The translations under genes and the position numbers were made by a program. From assembly GCA_011033025.1 (NCBI GenBank), contig WFMF01000257.1:1-64000 (forward strand): a stretch of DNA of 64,000 nucleotides, given 5' to 3'. Shown here piece after piece: positions 25,242 through 37,849 of this stretch. The notes beneath the pieces are model-generated. The model was given only the letters and a program-made list of their open reading frames with translations. It ran no database searches and had not been told where the DNA came from. Each line of letters opens with the position of its first letter. The first letter of the stretch is position 1. The stretch is from Beroe forskalii (taxonomy: Eukaryota > Ctenophora > Nuda > Beroida > Beroidae).

Positions 25242-25439
25242 GAAGTAATTTACATATTATATTCGTAAACCCTAAGAGTTGCAATAGAAGGACGAACATT
25301 CAGTGTTTTATATTCTTGATGAACGCGTTGTTGTGGACCATGATAATACATATCGTTTTATAGTTGCTGTATATCAATATTATAGTTTTATATAGTGTCT
25401 TTCAAGTCCCAATAAATAGTAGCGCAGCGTGCTCTCTAT

Positions 25440-25505
25440 GTGTCTCTCTCGTGTGGACTATAGTGTGGACTATAGCGCGGACTATAATATAGCGGACTAT
25501 AGTGT
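25440..25505. repeat. GGACTATAGTGT short tandem repeat
   Basis: About five imperfect copies of a 12-16-bp unit, GTGGACTATAG. Confidence 0.7.
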
Positions 25506-26009
25506 TCGATGTAGCTTGACACACACACTAGTGTGTTGTCAGGGGGACTACTTTTACCGCATGTTGGAGGATGAAGGGCCCCCCTGTTGGGAGCCCCCTC
25601 CGCTCCCCAGCCACGACCACTGCTTCGAAGCCGCCTGAAATGCAACTTACAAAGTACACTGACTCACTTACAAGCTCACTTACAGCCGTGCGCGCAGTGA
25701 AACCTGGAAATAAACTGTCAGATTAAGGGGGTTTAGGGGTTATTCCAGGTTAAAAGAACCCTCAGGAGGGGTTGATTCTAGCAGTGCACCCTGTACATAC
25801 ACTGTCAGCCGTCAGGTAAGAGGGTCATTCCAGGTTATGGACCCTCAGGAAGGGGTTATTCCAAATAACGACGACTTCTACTTTCAAAGTTTCAAGAGGA
25901 GTAGAACTTTATTCTACGTTAGCATGGTTAAAAGATTAAACATCTTCTTGGATATGCTCCAGGATACACATTCCAAGGAAAACACAGAATTTAACCAAGC
26001 TGCCTAGGG

Positions 26010-26122
26010 GCGGGGCCAAGTCCAATTTTGTCCAATTATGTCCAATTTTGTCCAATGGTTTTTTGTCCAATTCTCAAAAATGAGGTTAACTTTGGACAAA
26101 ATTGGACAAAATTGGACATTTT
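26010..26122. mobile_element. TCCAATTTTG foldback element, copy 1
   Basis: Three to four TCCAATTTTG phrases on the left pair with TTGGACAAAATTGGAC repeats on the right, around the conserved middle TTTTTTGTCCAATTC then AAAAAT and AGGTTAAC. A second copy of the middle and left arm is at 30250-30345. Confidence 0.7.
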
Positions 26123-26604
26123 TTGCTTCCGACTCTTAAGCTGTATAGCTTTGGATGAGTTCATCAATTATAATTCCATCCATAGTTAAATATGCAATCC
26201 AACAATCACTCTATTGAGTGTCAATATCATATATGACTATAGCCATGGTATCTTACTGTAGCTTATTTTCCTTCGGAAATTAACTCCTCATGATATGGCC
26301 TATATACTTATCTAGTGGAAGAACATCGACAGGCAAAAAGTGGAAATGGAAGTGAAAATGAAAGTGGAAACAAAATAATGCATAATTCTGTGAATGCTTG
26401 GTTACACTTACTGTCTGTTAGTACAGAGCTCATTACTCCGTTCTTCCGTTCGATGGGCTATATTATAAGTGATTACCACGGCATTCTGAACAAATACTCT
26501 TTCTTGATCTCTCCATCACAGAGGACCATGACCTCTCTAGGACCTCTACAGAGAATAATCGTCGATACTACAAGTGGGAACTATCCAAATCAAGCCGTAA
26601 CAAT

Positions 26605-26850
26605 CAGAAACCACCCCGAACCAATCCAAAAACTTCCCTGAAGCCGAAACAAACCGAAACATGCAAATCAATCCGAGAAAAATGAAACAATCCAAATTGT
26701 AAGCGAATCAACCCAAATCAACCCAGGTTATGGTTAGGGTTGGGGTTGGCTCGGGTTGATTCGCTTGTTTCGGCTCGTTTCGGATCATTTCGGCTACATA
26801 TGGGGAAGTTTTTGGGGTGGTTCGGGGTGGTTTGTTCCGCTTTTTTCGGC
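26605..26850. repeat. Inverted repeat rich in CGAAAC / TTTCGG
   Basis: The left arm (CCACCCCGAACC, then AAAACTTCCC and GAAGCCGAAACA) pairs imperfectly with the right arm at 26745-26845 (TGTTTCGGCTCGTTTCGG, GGGAAGTTTTTGGGGTGG). The loop contains GGTTAGGGTTGGGGTTGG. It is probably a foldback element. Confidence 0.65.
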
Positions 26851-27261
26851 TTGATTCGGCTTGAATCGACCAGTTCTTGTTTATAGCCTCAACGACGGAA
26901 TCATATGATCAACCGACAAAGACACATCAGTGAAATTTCAACCTGGCTTCAGTGATACGTAAAAGTTCAAACTGGTAATTGATATCACTGGACACTGATA
27001 CGTCTAAATTCAGAATTGTGTCATTGATGGCAAATGACCGGTTACCTTTTTCAATAAATCCAGTGACGGTTAGACGGTTAGGGTTTGACAAAAAGGGCCA
27101 GTTAAACCGTTTTTCGGTTGCAGTTCGGTTAACCTTCCGTTTGTCCTGATCAGTCATTTAAAAACATTCGGTTACGGTTTCGGTTACAGTTGGCAAAAAA
27201 GTCCAGTCAGCCACTATTTCTGTTACCTACGGTTTGGTTAACCAGTTACAAGCAGTTTCCT

Positions 27262-29960
27262 AGTCAGTGATACGTCAGACTGGTGTCAGCAATGTGTCAT
27301 ACTGGAGACAGTGATACGTCTGACTTGTGTCAGTGATGCGCAGACTGGTGTCAGATTGTCAGTGATACTCCGGACTGGTGTCAGCGATACATCAGACCAG
27401 TTTCAGTAATACTCCGGACTGGTGTCAGCGATACATCAGACCGGTGTCAGTGTTACTCCGGAATGGTGTCGGCGATACATCAGACCGGTGTCAGTGATAC
27501 TCCAGACTGGTGTCAGCGATACATCAGACCGGTGTCAGTGATACTCCGAACTGGTGTCAGCGATACATCAGACCAGTGTCAGTGATACTCCGGACTGGTG
27601 TCAGCGATACATCAGACCGGTGTCAGTGATTCTCCAGACTGGTGTCAGCGATTCATCAGACCGGTGTCAGTGATACTCCAGACTGGTGTCAGCGATATAT
27701 CAGACCGGTGTCAGTGATACCCCGGACTGGTGTCAGCGATACATCAGACCGGAGTCAATGATACTCTGGACTGGTGTCAGCGATACATCAGACCGGTGTC
27801 AGTGATACTCCAGACTGGTGTCAGCGATACATCAGACCGGTGTCAGTGATACTCCAGACTGGTGTCAGCGATACATCAGACCGGTGTCAGTGATACTCTG
27901 GACTGGTGTCAGCGATACATCAGACCGGTGTCAGTGATACTCCAGACTGGTATCAGCGATACATCAGACCGGTGTCAGTGATACTCCATACTGGTGTCAG
28001 CGATACATCAGACCGGTGTCAGTGATACTCCAGACTGGTGTCAGCGATATATAATCAGGCCGGTGTCAGTGCTTCAGTGATACTCCAAACTTGTGTCAGC
28101 GATACATCAGACCGGTGTCAGTGATACTCCAGACTGGTGTCAGCGATACATCAGACCGGTGTCAGTGATACTCCATACTGGTGTCAGCGATACATCAGAC
28201 CGGTGTCAGTGATACTCCAGACTGGTGTCAGCGATACATCAGACCGGTGTCAGTGTTACTCCGGACTGGTGTCGGCGATACATCAGACCGGTGTCAGTGA
28301 TACTCCAGACTAGTGTCAGCGATACATCAGACCGGTGTCAGTGATACTCCGAACTGGTGTCAGCGATACATCAGACCGGTGTCAGTGATACTCCGGACTG
28401 GTGTCAGCGATACATCAGACCGGTGTCAGTGATTCTCCAGACTGGTGTCAGCGATTCATCAGACCGGTGTCAGTGATACTCCAGACTGGTGTCAGCGATA
28501 TATCAGACCGGTGTCAGTGATACTACGGACTGGTGTCAGCGATACATCAGACCGGTGTCAGTGATTCTCCAGACTGGTGTCAGCGATTCATCAGACCGGT
28601 GTCAGTGATACCCAGACTGGTGTCAGCGATATATCAGACCGGTGTCAGTGATACTACGGACTGGTGTCAGCGATACATCAGACCGGTGTCAATGATACTC
28701 TGGACTGGTGTCAGCGATACATCAGACCGGTGTCAGTGATACCCCGGACTGGTGTCAGCGATACATCAGACCGGAGTCAATGATACTCTGGACTTGTGTC
28801 AGCGATACATCAGACCGGTGTCAGTGATACTCTGGACTGGTGTCAGCGATACATCAGACCGGTGTCAATGATACTCCGGACTGGTATCGGAGATACGTCA
28901 CATTGGTGTCAGTGATACTACATACTGGTGTCAGCGATACATCAGACCGGTGTCAGTGATACTCCAGACTGGTGTCAGCGATATATAATCAGGCCGGTGT
29001 CAGTGCTTCAGTGATACTCCAGACTTGTGTCAGAGATACATCAGACCGTTGTCAGTGATACTCCAGACTGGTGTCAGCGATACATCAGACCGGTGTCAGT
29101 GATACTCCATACTGGTGTCAGCGATACATCAGACCGTTGTCAGTGATACTCCAGACTGGTGTCAGTGATACTCCAGACTGGTGTCAGCGATACATCAGAC
29201 CGGTGTCAATGATACTCTGGACTGGTGTCAGCGATACATCAGACAGGTGTCAGTGATACTTCAGACTGGTGTCAGCGATACATCAGACCGGTGTCAATGA
29301 TACTCTGGACAGGTGTCAGAGATACGTCAGACCGGTGTGTTATACTCCGGACTGGTATCGGAGATACGTCACATTGGTGTCGGTGATACATATTATTTTA
29401 GACTGGTTTCAGTGATATGTCTAACTTCAAACTGGTGGCAGTGATGTGTCTGATGTCGATGATACGTCCGACTGGAATCAGTGATATGTCAGATTGGCGT
29501 CAATGATCTGTGAGAATGGTGTTAGTGATAAATCAGAATGGTGTTAGTGATACGCCAGACTGGTGTCAGCAATCCGTCGGACTGGTGTCCAGGTGGATCA
29601 GACTGGTGTCAGTGATACTCCAGATGGGTTTCAATAATACGTCAGACTGGTGTCAGTGATATGTAGGACGGGTGTCAATGAAAGTGATACGTCAGACTGG
29701 TGTCAGTGATGTGTCTTGCGTCACACTAGTGTCATTGATTCATCTAACGTCAGACTGGTGTCAGTTATACGTATAAAATCAGACTGGTGTCTGTGCTCCA
29801 GCCTCCATGTAACGTCAGACTGGTGTCTGTAATTCATCTAACGTCATCTGAGAGACTGATGTCAGCGGTACGTCAGACAGACTGAAGCCATTGGTACGTC
29901 AGACTAAAGTCAGTGATACGTCTTACTGCATTACTGATGTCAGTGATACGTCAGAATGGT
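27262..29960. repeat. 22/44-bp satellite array, ~2.7 kb
   Basis: About 120 monomers of 22 bp in alternating pairs. The A type is GACTGGTGTCAGCGATACAT and the B type GACCGGTGTCAGTGATACTC (each shown to 20 bases), giving a 44-bp dimer. A rare variant block (ATATAATCAGGCCGGTG then GCTTCAGTGATAC) recurs near 28046 and 28982, about 936 bp apart, implying higher-order duplication. The flanks decay into diverged monomers. Confidence 0.93.
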
Positions 29961-30249
29961 GTCATTGATACTTTGATACACCACTCACCATGCCGCAATT
30001 TAATGTAATCCAGCATCAGCAATCATTTCCATTCCATCTTTCCATTATTCTAGTTTTTGCCAGTTGGCGTTCCTCCAGTGTGCTCAAATACGTACGTTTC
30101 CGTTTCCGTTTTGTCCCTAAAATCTGACAAGAGTCCAGACCACCCTTCATTGTGATATTGAGCTAGAGTAAAATTTCATTTGTGGAGTTTGTGAAATTCA
30201 AAACACCCAAAGTGAGTGAAATTTAGTTTCCGGAATTTTCTAAAGTGAA

Positions 30250-30345
30250 TATTATGTCCAATTTTGTCTAATTTTGTCCAATTTTGTCCAACGATTTTTT
30301 GTCCAATTCCTAAAAATCAGGTTAACCTTGGACATAATTGGGTAG
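30250..30345. mobile_element. TCCAATTTTG foldback element, copy 2
   Basis: Matches 26010-26105 through the repeated TCCAATTTTG block, TTTTTTGTCCAATTC and AGGTTAAC, with the right arm shortened (CTTGGACATAATTGG). The two copies bracket the 22-bp satellite. Confidence 0.65.
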
Positions 30346-30349
30346 GGAT

Positions 30350-33300
30350 GGCAGCAGCCCGTATAGGCATAAATACTTAAACTGTAGAGCCAAGACAAAT
30401 TAGTAATATGACTTATGTCCTGAAAACAATTTCCCGGGCCTCATTACTTGAAAATGATTAGTCTTGGAAATGTACGTGTAGCTGTGTGCGGTAGAGTGTG
30501 AAAAGGAGGCAGTGTGAAAAAGCTCAGGTAGTGTGGGAGAAGGGGTGGAAAAAGTGATGTAATGATGGTAGTTCATGATTGGGACTTCAGTAATGACAGA
30601 TGATGGAATAGAGATACTCTGCAATAGGTATCTGTTGTTCATTCCCTGGTTATGTTTGGAAGAGTTAACCGTTTGATCTCAAAATAAGCCAGCAACGGAT
30701 CCAAGATTCAGAGGATTGTGAGGAATTTAAAAGGGTGGAGAATATCACACTTTAACAACATCTAAAGTACCGCCTTATATGGCAGTCCATTCAACATTTT
30801 AGACATGACGTCTATTGTAGTTTTCTTGGATCCGTTAATGACTTAATAATAGCTTGATATAATGATTAGTATAATATTATCATTAAGATCAGAAATAACA
30901 TTCAATCCCAAGGGATTATACATTATAGAAAATATAATCCCAATTAATGATGTGACTATATGATGAAATTGACCTGAAAAATAGGGTTAAATAACTCCCA
31001 TGGTCCTGTAAAAACGAAAACAGCATATAAACAGCCCGAGAAGGAGGTACCTCAAAACAAAACACAAACATGACACAAACGGAGAGAGAGAGGACAAAAG
31101 AGTCGACACAGCTGAGATCAAAGAGAGACATTGAAGAGAGGTATTAGAGAGATAAGACAGATACATCAAGGTGCTGAGGATTTTTGACTTGAAAAGTTCT
31201 ACTAAAAGTGGGACGGATCTGCAAAAGATCCAGACAGAAACTTGAGCAAGGGATTGGTTCAAGACCTTCCAATAAATTGGATCTGTACCATGGATATGGT
31301 GATGCGTTCACAGTGAGTATTCATTATATGAACCTTTAGGAAGATGAACATGACCGTCGGAAGATTGTTGTTTGATGATGATCAATGATTGATTGATTGA
31401 TTATTGATTAGTAGCCAATGCGTGAAATTTAAAATTTGTGCCTCATCCAACTTTCTAGCTCTTGCCTCTTGAAGGCAAGTATTCGATGGAAGTGCGTGAG
31501 TTTGGTTTATTTGTTTATTACTACCATCTAAAACTTTCTAATTCCTGGCCCACTGAGTTCTTACTATTTGGTATTCCTGTTTTCCAGTTCAACTCCCAGA
31601 ACACTCAGTGAACACTTCACCATGACAGGGCACCACCACCACTATTTACGATTACTACAACTGCCCAGTGAAACCCGACGCCGGTAGCAGAGCCCTGCAG
31701 TACTCCAGTAGGACAATAGTAAGAGTGAAGCACATACATACACCTCCTCACTTAATACCCCGAGTCAATTGCCCTGATTAGCAATTATTAGGACTCGTTA
31801 GGACTTGACAAGTCCTTTACTTCACTCACACTTCCACACACGATGGTGTGCATGCACAGTGCACTGCCAACGAACAAACGTACGAACATACGAACATACA
31901 TACGAACAAACGTACAGACATTGCACATACCACCGAATACAATTCAAAATACAATGACTGGTCATTACCAATGATTAAATAGTAATGGAATCCACGACTC
32001 CTAAAATAACCTCCCAACTCTCTAGGCCTGAGAACATAACTAACTCTGAACTCGTGCACGTGTCTTTCGTTCCATGCCGTGATTGGTCGAATGGTTGCAC
32101 GTGACGTGCGTTCTGTGCTCTGATTGGTCGACTAGCAGGACAGGGAACTTGAACACCCGCCCTGAACACTGGATGTAAATACCATCGTATCTCTGTTGTC
32201 CAACACGGCCCCACCACACCATGTACATATTCTAAGAGATGATTGGAGTTCACCATGTATAAGATCTTAGATTGGAGTTCACCAGTGACTAAATATTACA
32301 GCCAATGATTGAGCAGAGCTAACAGACACTTTGTTACAACCCTCACATTTGTAACACACATAGTCACAAGTTCCTTAAGGGCATGTAACACTAATAAACC
32401 TATTGAACAAAGTATTATTATTATTCTTATTATTAAAGCTACCACGACTAAAACCATATTACACTAACAACTATCTCACATCTTACACTCAAACTAGTCT
32501 TACACACACTGCGAGTAACCAGTTACCAGTCGTTACCTAGAGAGAGACTTGTGTACTCTTTAATTTCTCTGTGTACAAAGTACAAAGTATTCTTGATAAC
32601 TGCCACGCTCCCTGATTTAATACGGTATTTGAATCATGTTACAGATTCCAATCAATGAAACCAGAGAACTCCAGATTTCTAGGGGCCATTCCAAGTTTAA
32701 TATAACTTGTACTGTTGATGATAATGAGACTTTGAACACAAGAACAGCATTCAATATCTCGTACTTTCCAAGAGAAATCAGGTGATTTAGGAAGGGGCAT
32801 ATCACATAAGATTCCTTACTTCTCACTTATATCAGCAACACTTCTATAATTAGGAGTCTTTATCCCCAGCACAGATCGTACTGCATTATTATGGTAATGA
32901 AAGACAGACAGCGATTTAGATCCCACCCCTTATAGATATATAACATTAATAGTAATGGCGAATCCGCTCCAACTGATCAACATATTCATCAATAATAGAA
33001 TAATGGAGCTATTCGGTACATAGGAGTAGGGTCCTAGATCGCTGTATTGTGATTCAAAACCATCTTCAGTTTCAAATGGTAGCAGATCACGTATGTATTG
33101 GTCTGAAAGTCTGCGGTTGCAAATATGGCTATTTAGGGAAATCAGTTCAAACCAGAGCAGTCATGGGGTTTGGGGTATAATTTCTCAGCGTACACTTCCT
33201 CAATGGGGTATTCACTGTTCAGACTGGGTTACTTCACTCTTCACTTGAATTCAGAGTTCAGCCCCTTGAAGTCCGGGGTAGTTTTGTCACCAGATGTCTT

Positions 33301-34600
33301 TCATACTTCATTCTTTAGCAAATGCTTTCATACTTTCATGATTTCATCCAATGTACGGGCCCTGGTATACTCCATTCCATACAATGTATGAGCTGTACAT
33401 GAGTACTGGTACAATACCAGTGACGAGAAGGTACATTTGGCAAATGCTCCCCGAAACAATGATACCACGTAACAGAAGATACAAGAAGATACCATATCTC
33501 TTGTAAGAAGTGTGGTGGGAGTGGTCACTGGTCAGGATATGTCACCATAGCGACAAAAACTACCTTATAAGGAAATGTTGAGCTTCCCTCCATATATGGT
33601 AGTGTTCATCACTAGGCGCTAGTACTCTGGTATGACCTTGAGGCTGCTGAATACATTACAATATGTACTTGCAGACTGTACAAGCAGCCCACTATGGAAG
33701 TACCTCGGTAGGAACAGTAATTACAAAATGAACTGTTATTAATGAGCCCTGAGGGGACACAGCGCGGTGGGAAGACCGGGAAAGATTAATTGTCCGGTCC
33801 ACCTTCTTCTCCCACAGGATTCATGTTTTAATGGACTGTGAAAATAGTGCTGTCATTGAGAGAGTCCCTCATCAGAAGAATCTGTAGGAGATCAGAAGAA
33901 GAAGACGGAGGAGATCTAGTGCTCTGGATTCTGTTATATATTCGGTAATTGATGGGTATTTGGAGATCAGCCAATTGGTGCGTGGGTATTTGCCATACCT
34001 GGCAGTTGGCACTTGGCATTTGGAAATCAGCCTTGGCACTTGTTGAAAAAGTAGTGCAGGTACAAAGTACTTGCTGGCTAGTGCTATATCTGGCACCTGC
34101 TGAGCACTGCAATACTGTGACTTTCTGTGAGTTGTAAGCTAAGTCAAGTCGCAGTACTCTGAACCGTCAGTTGTGGGTAAAAGTTCAAAGTTCTGCTGAG
34201 TTCTAATGGAACCCAATCTATGGCTAAAACGTTTAGCAGGCGCTTAGCCAACGGTTACAGTTGGAATTTCCTCCAATTTAAATTTGAATGCATGCCATCG
34301 ACAATCAGATTATATTAAACAACCTTTCAATAAGTATTTGAAATGCTAATCAGATTCCACAAACTGTTATTTGAAATTATGTTAATCCGATTCCCCCTCT
34401 CTCATGTTTCTGCCGTTTAACACAATGTACGGTGCTTTAGGTGGGAGCTATCGCTGGTTCCGGGGTGGTTCCGAGTAGCTTCGCCACCTGAGAACTAGTG
34501 TGTGTGAGAGGTCTTATAATTATACGAAATTAACTCTCTCTCTCTCTCTCCTTCTCTCTTCTCTTCTCGTTGAGAGGCTCTCTAAACCGTTATGTGACAA
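30350..34600. other. Long stretch without a recognised gene
   Basis: The only promoter-like hint is around 32070-32140: two TGATTGGTCGA phrases (inverted CCAAT boxes) about 50 bp apart enclose GCACGTGACGTGC. Open frames are short and unrecognised. Confidence 0.35.
34533..34565. repeat. (TC)n microsatellite
   Basis: Short CT dinucleotide run with interruptions. Confidence 0.8.
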
Positions 34601-34613
34601 TGACAAACACGGG

Positions 34614-34849
34614 CCAATGACCTAGCTGAGCGCACCTCTCGCAGTACAGATATCATATATCGTGACATGCCACTTGCTTCGACACCACCGCTCTTAGCCA
34701 ATCACAGCCCAGAAATATGTCACGTGGTCGCGCCGTGGCCAATCAGATGACGGGAAATGATCGAGCATTGAGCAATTAGCCAATCACAAGGGGGAAATGG
34801 TCGTGAGCCTAACATTCGCCAGAGCTGGGCCGTCTTACAGAAATCCAAT
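34614..34849 (+). promoter_or_regulatory. CCAAT-box cluster, possible promoter
   Basis: Five CCAAT pentamers (34614, 34698, 34739, 34780, 34845), three in the longer context GCCAATCA, plus one CACGTG at 34720-34725, in a mildly GC-richer stretch. About 35 bp further on, at 34883, an ATG opens a short frame (MDAKIRALIEFILNYYNPSR) that could be a first exon. I cannot identify a partner exon, so this is a suggestion only. Confidence 0.3.
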
Positions 34850-34949
34850 CAATCAAAGTGCAGTACGCGCATAGCTTCAGACATGGACGCTAAAATAAGG
34901 GCATTAATTGAGTTCATTTTAAACTATTATAATCCGTCCAGGGTGGTAG

Positions 34950-37740
34950 TTACGTAATGAAAATCAAAGAATTTTGAGATAATTGGTCACTATCGAACAG
35001 AAGGGCCTTTTTAGGGAGCTTTTGGGGAAACTGAGGGCATTTATCTCAGATCGATTTGAGGCAGCTTTTTTTCGTTTTTCTTCTTTAAGAATTACCCTTT
35101 AGGGAAACTAAAATCTGTTTAGTTTGCTAAAACAGTCAGACTTCATGACTTCATGAGCCCACAATGGTAAGAAAATTCACAGTTTGTTTCGCAGAATAAA
35201 TTTCTTGCTATTTTTGCCATATCTATGAGTTTCTGAACTGCTTGCTTGACTTTCAAGTTTCTCCTTGAACAGAGGTCACGCTGGTTAACTCTGTAAATTA
35301 CTTGCCACCAGTAGTTGCTTGTTTCCAATAATTCGTGGCAAGGAGCTGGCTAACAAGCCGTCAACTCGTCAAGTAGCTGAGAAGGGAGCCACTCCCAGCG
35401 CCAGGAGCTCACTCAGTGCCGATGAAAGGTTGGAGCTCACCCGACACACTGCGCACGCAATTCAATTATCCGCTCTAGTACTACAATAAAGAGCTATGTG
35501 AGGACGGTATATGTTATTCCCATGAGTTATTTGATATGCCTCGCAGTATATATATCAGACATCAGTACTCGACATCCAGTCCTATTAGACGTTGTACAGT
35601 AAAACATCCAACACTCACGTCACACACGTGCACAACATGAAATCCATGTTTTACTGACAACCGGAAGATATAAAGTGACAATCACGAGCAAGATTTCGAT
35701 GAGGATTTCAGGTGGAATTTTACTCTTTTTCAAAGTGATTTCATCAAAGGCTCTAAGTAATACAGATCACAATTAATGGACGATAGCCATTTGAATGCAC
35801 TGCACAAATGGACGGTTGCCATAAGCACAGCGCAAATGGACGGTTGCCATGCCAGTACCGCCTGTACAGCAGCCTTAAGCCATGGTATAAGTATGTAATA
35901 CAGATGGACGGTGGCCATGTTTATTTCTGGCAGCTCAGTAGGCATGTGGAATACTGAGCAGCTCAGAACTCAGTGAGCTAATGATTGGGCGTACAAATCC
36001 CGCCAAATATCACCTGTTTTAGTGCATTTCTGTGCGTATGTTCGTGTGACTGTCTGTTCGAATGTGTGTTCACACAGACGAACTGCCCTGGTGACCACAT
36101 CCCTCAGATTCCAATATCACACACTTTATAGGAGATGTGGTAGTGACTAGCTCCCCAAACATCAGTGTACCTACCACCTACAACTCTACTGTATTAACTT
36201 GATTTCCAGTCAGGGTAATAACCTAGCACATTAATTCCCGTGTAATCCTCAGGACGAAGGTCAGAGCCTAATGATGCTTTGCTAAGGATACAACACATTG
36301 CAGTGTACATTATAGGGGTAGTGTGCAATGTGCACTGCACACTGCACATGGCACTGTACAGCACCCGGCGGCAGTGTGCACACAAATGGGATTTACTGAT
36401 CAAAATTTCACCGTTTCTCCTCGAAACAAAAAGTCAAATCTGGGTCGTGGTCATTGAAAACATGCTTTGAAGAGGAAATAAAAGCGCAGACATTTCAATG
36501 GAAAGGGTAGAGCAAGACAAACCCATTTTTTGCATGATCTTACAATTGATTAACCGGTGTAACTGGAAGACTTTCTTTTGGAAGTATCCTTGATTCTCCA
36601 CAGATTCTATATATCTTGATATATTCGGAAGAGAGGAAGAGCTTGGATTAGTTAGCAGTTCTCTCTCTCCTCCTGCAGTGCGTGATCCCCAATCTCTCCT
36701 TCTGAGGCAGTACCATGGAGCCAGGCAGTCACCGTGCCCCATTACACCCCTTTGTAGTCCAAGACTCACTGCCCTCCCCCAATCCACCACCTCGATTAAT
36801 CATTAGCATCATAATCCTGCCTACAGGAGCCCCTGAATATTAGCCGGAATATTGCAAGTAATAATCCTCCAAATCCTTGTTTTTTGTTTTGAGCTCCTGA
36901 ACTCCTCTCTCAAATGGAGCGTGTCCCAGCATTGATTGCTGGTGCATAGTCCGAAGCTTTATACAGAGCACATGGACCCTCACACTCGAGCTAGGATTTC
37001 ACTCCATCCCAGAGAACAATAGGTGTAAAGGGAGGGCGCTATCATTAGCGGGGGGGAGAAGCAGCCTCAATAAATATGTAGATTTAAACGACTGAATCAG
37101 GTGTAGAAATCTTAGCCGCGGGGATCGAGTCCGTGTAATTTAGGGAGAACAGCATTCGTCTCTTGGAGGAGAGAGAGAGAAAGGGGTACAATCGTTAAGG
37201 AGCCGTTTTCAGCGCCGTAATTCCCAGTAAATAATATATATTATTTATAAATTATAATATCACGGCCTCCAAAACAAGGAACTACCTCAAGTTAAAGGGA
37301 CGAAACACCTGGTAGGAAGAGGAGGAGTGTATGCATTGGAGGAGTTAACGAGAGGAGGAGGAGTTGTAGTTTGCCGTGTAAACTGCATATTATTCAGCCC
37401 GAATAGAGGACAACTCATGCTAACACAGCTGAATACACAGCATGACCACACACCAGATCTCTGAATCGTAAACAAACATCCAATTTATACTCTGTAAATG
37501 GGATGTAAATGATCGTAAATAATGATCGCGCTGTCATTTACCATTCTTAGGTATACAAACATTCTAGGTTCTGGAAACTCAACATATAATCAGGAAACTC
37601 CGCATATCAAGAAGCATTCGAACTAAAGTTCAATTCACTCTTTAAGTCACATAACATCTCAAATTAGATGAGATCCTTAAGCTAGAAGAGGAACTCATAC
37701 TCTTATTAACGAACTAACTGTAGCCTGACCAAACCGAGAA
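34950..37740. other. Stretch without a recognised gene
   Basis: Mixed-composition sequence with short unrecognised frames. It includes a TGCACTGCACACTGCACATG low-complexity patch at about 36330. Confidence 0.35.
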
Positions 37741-37760
37741 GCCTGGCTGTGCGCGATATG

Positions 37761-37840
37761 GTTACCATGGTAATCATGATACCATGGTAACCAAGATACC
37801 ATGGTAGCCAATGTACCATGGTAACAGTATCCATGGTAAC
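37761..37840. repeat. Five tandem 17-bp units with an X-box-like palindrome
   Basis: Units start at 37761, 37778, 37795, 37812 and 37827. Each holds CCATGGTA within a close match to GTTACCATGGTAAC, the palindromic form of the RFX X-box. The best matches are the first two (13 of 14). The regular 17-bp spacing also fits a plain minisatellite. Confidence 0.75.
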
Positions 37841-37849
37841 TGGTATTAG

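Noticed and set aside
26725-26745. Telomere-like GGTTAGGG
   Set aside because: Single imperfect occurrence in the loop of a foldback, no tandem TTAGGG.
27262-29960. Possible CRISPR-like regular repeat
   Set aside because: Units are contiguous without unique spacers and the genome is eukaryotic.
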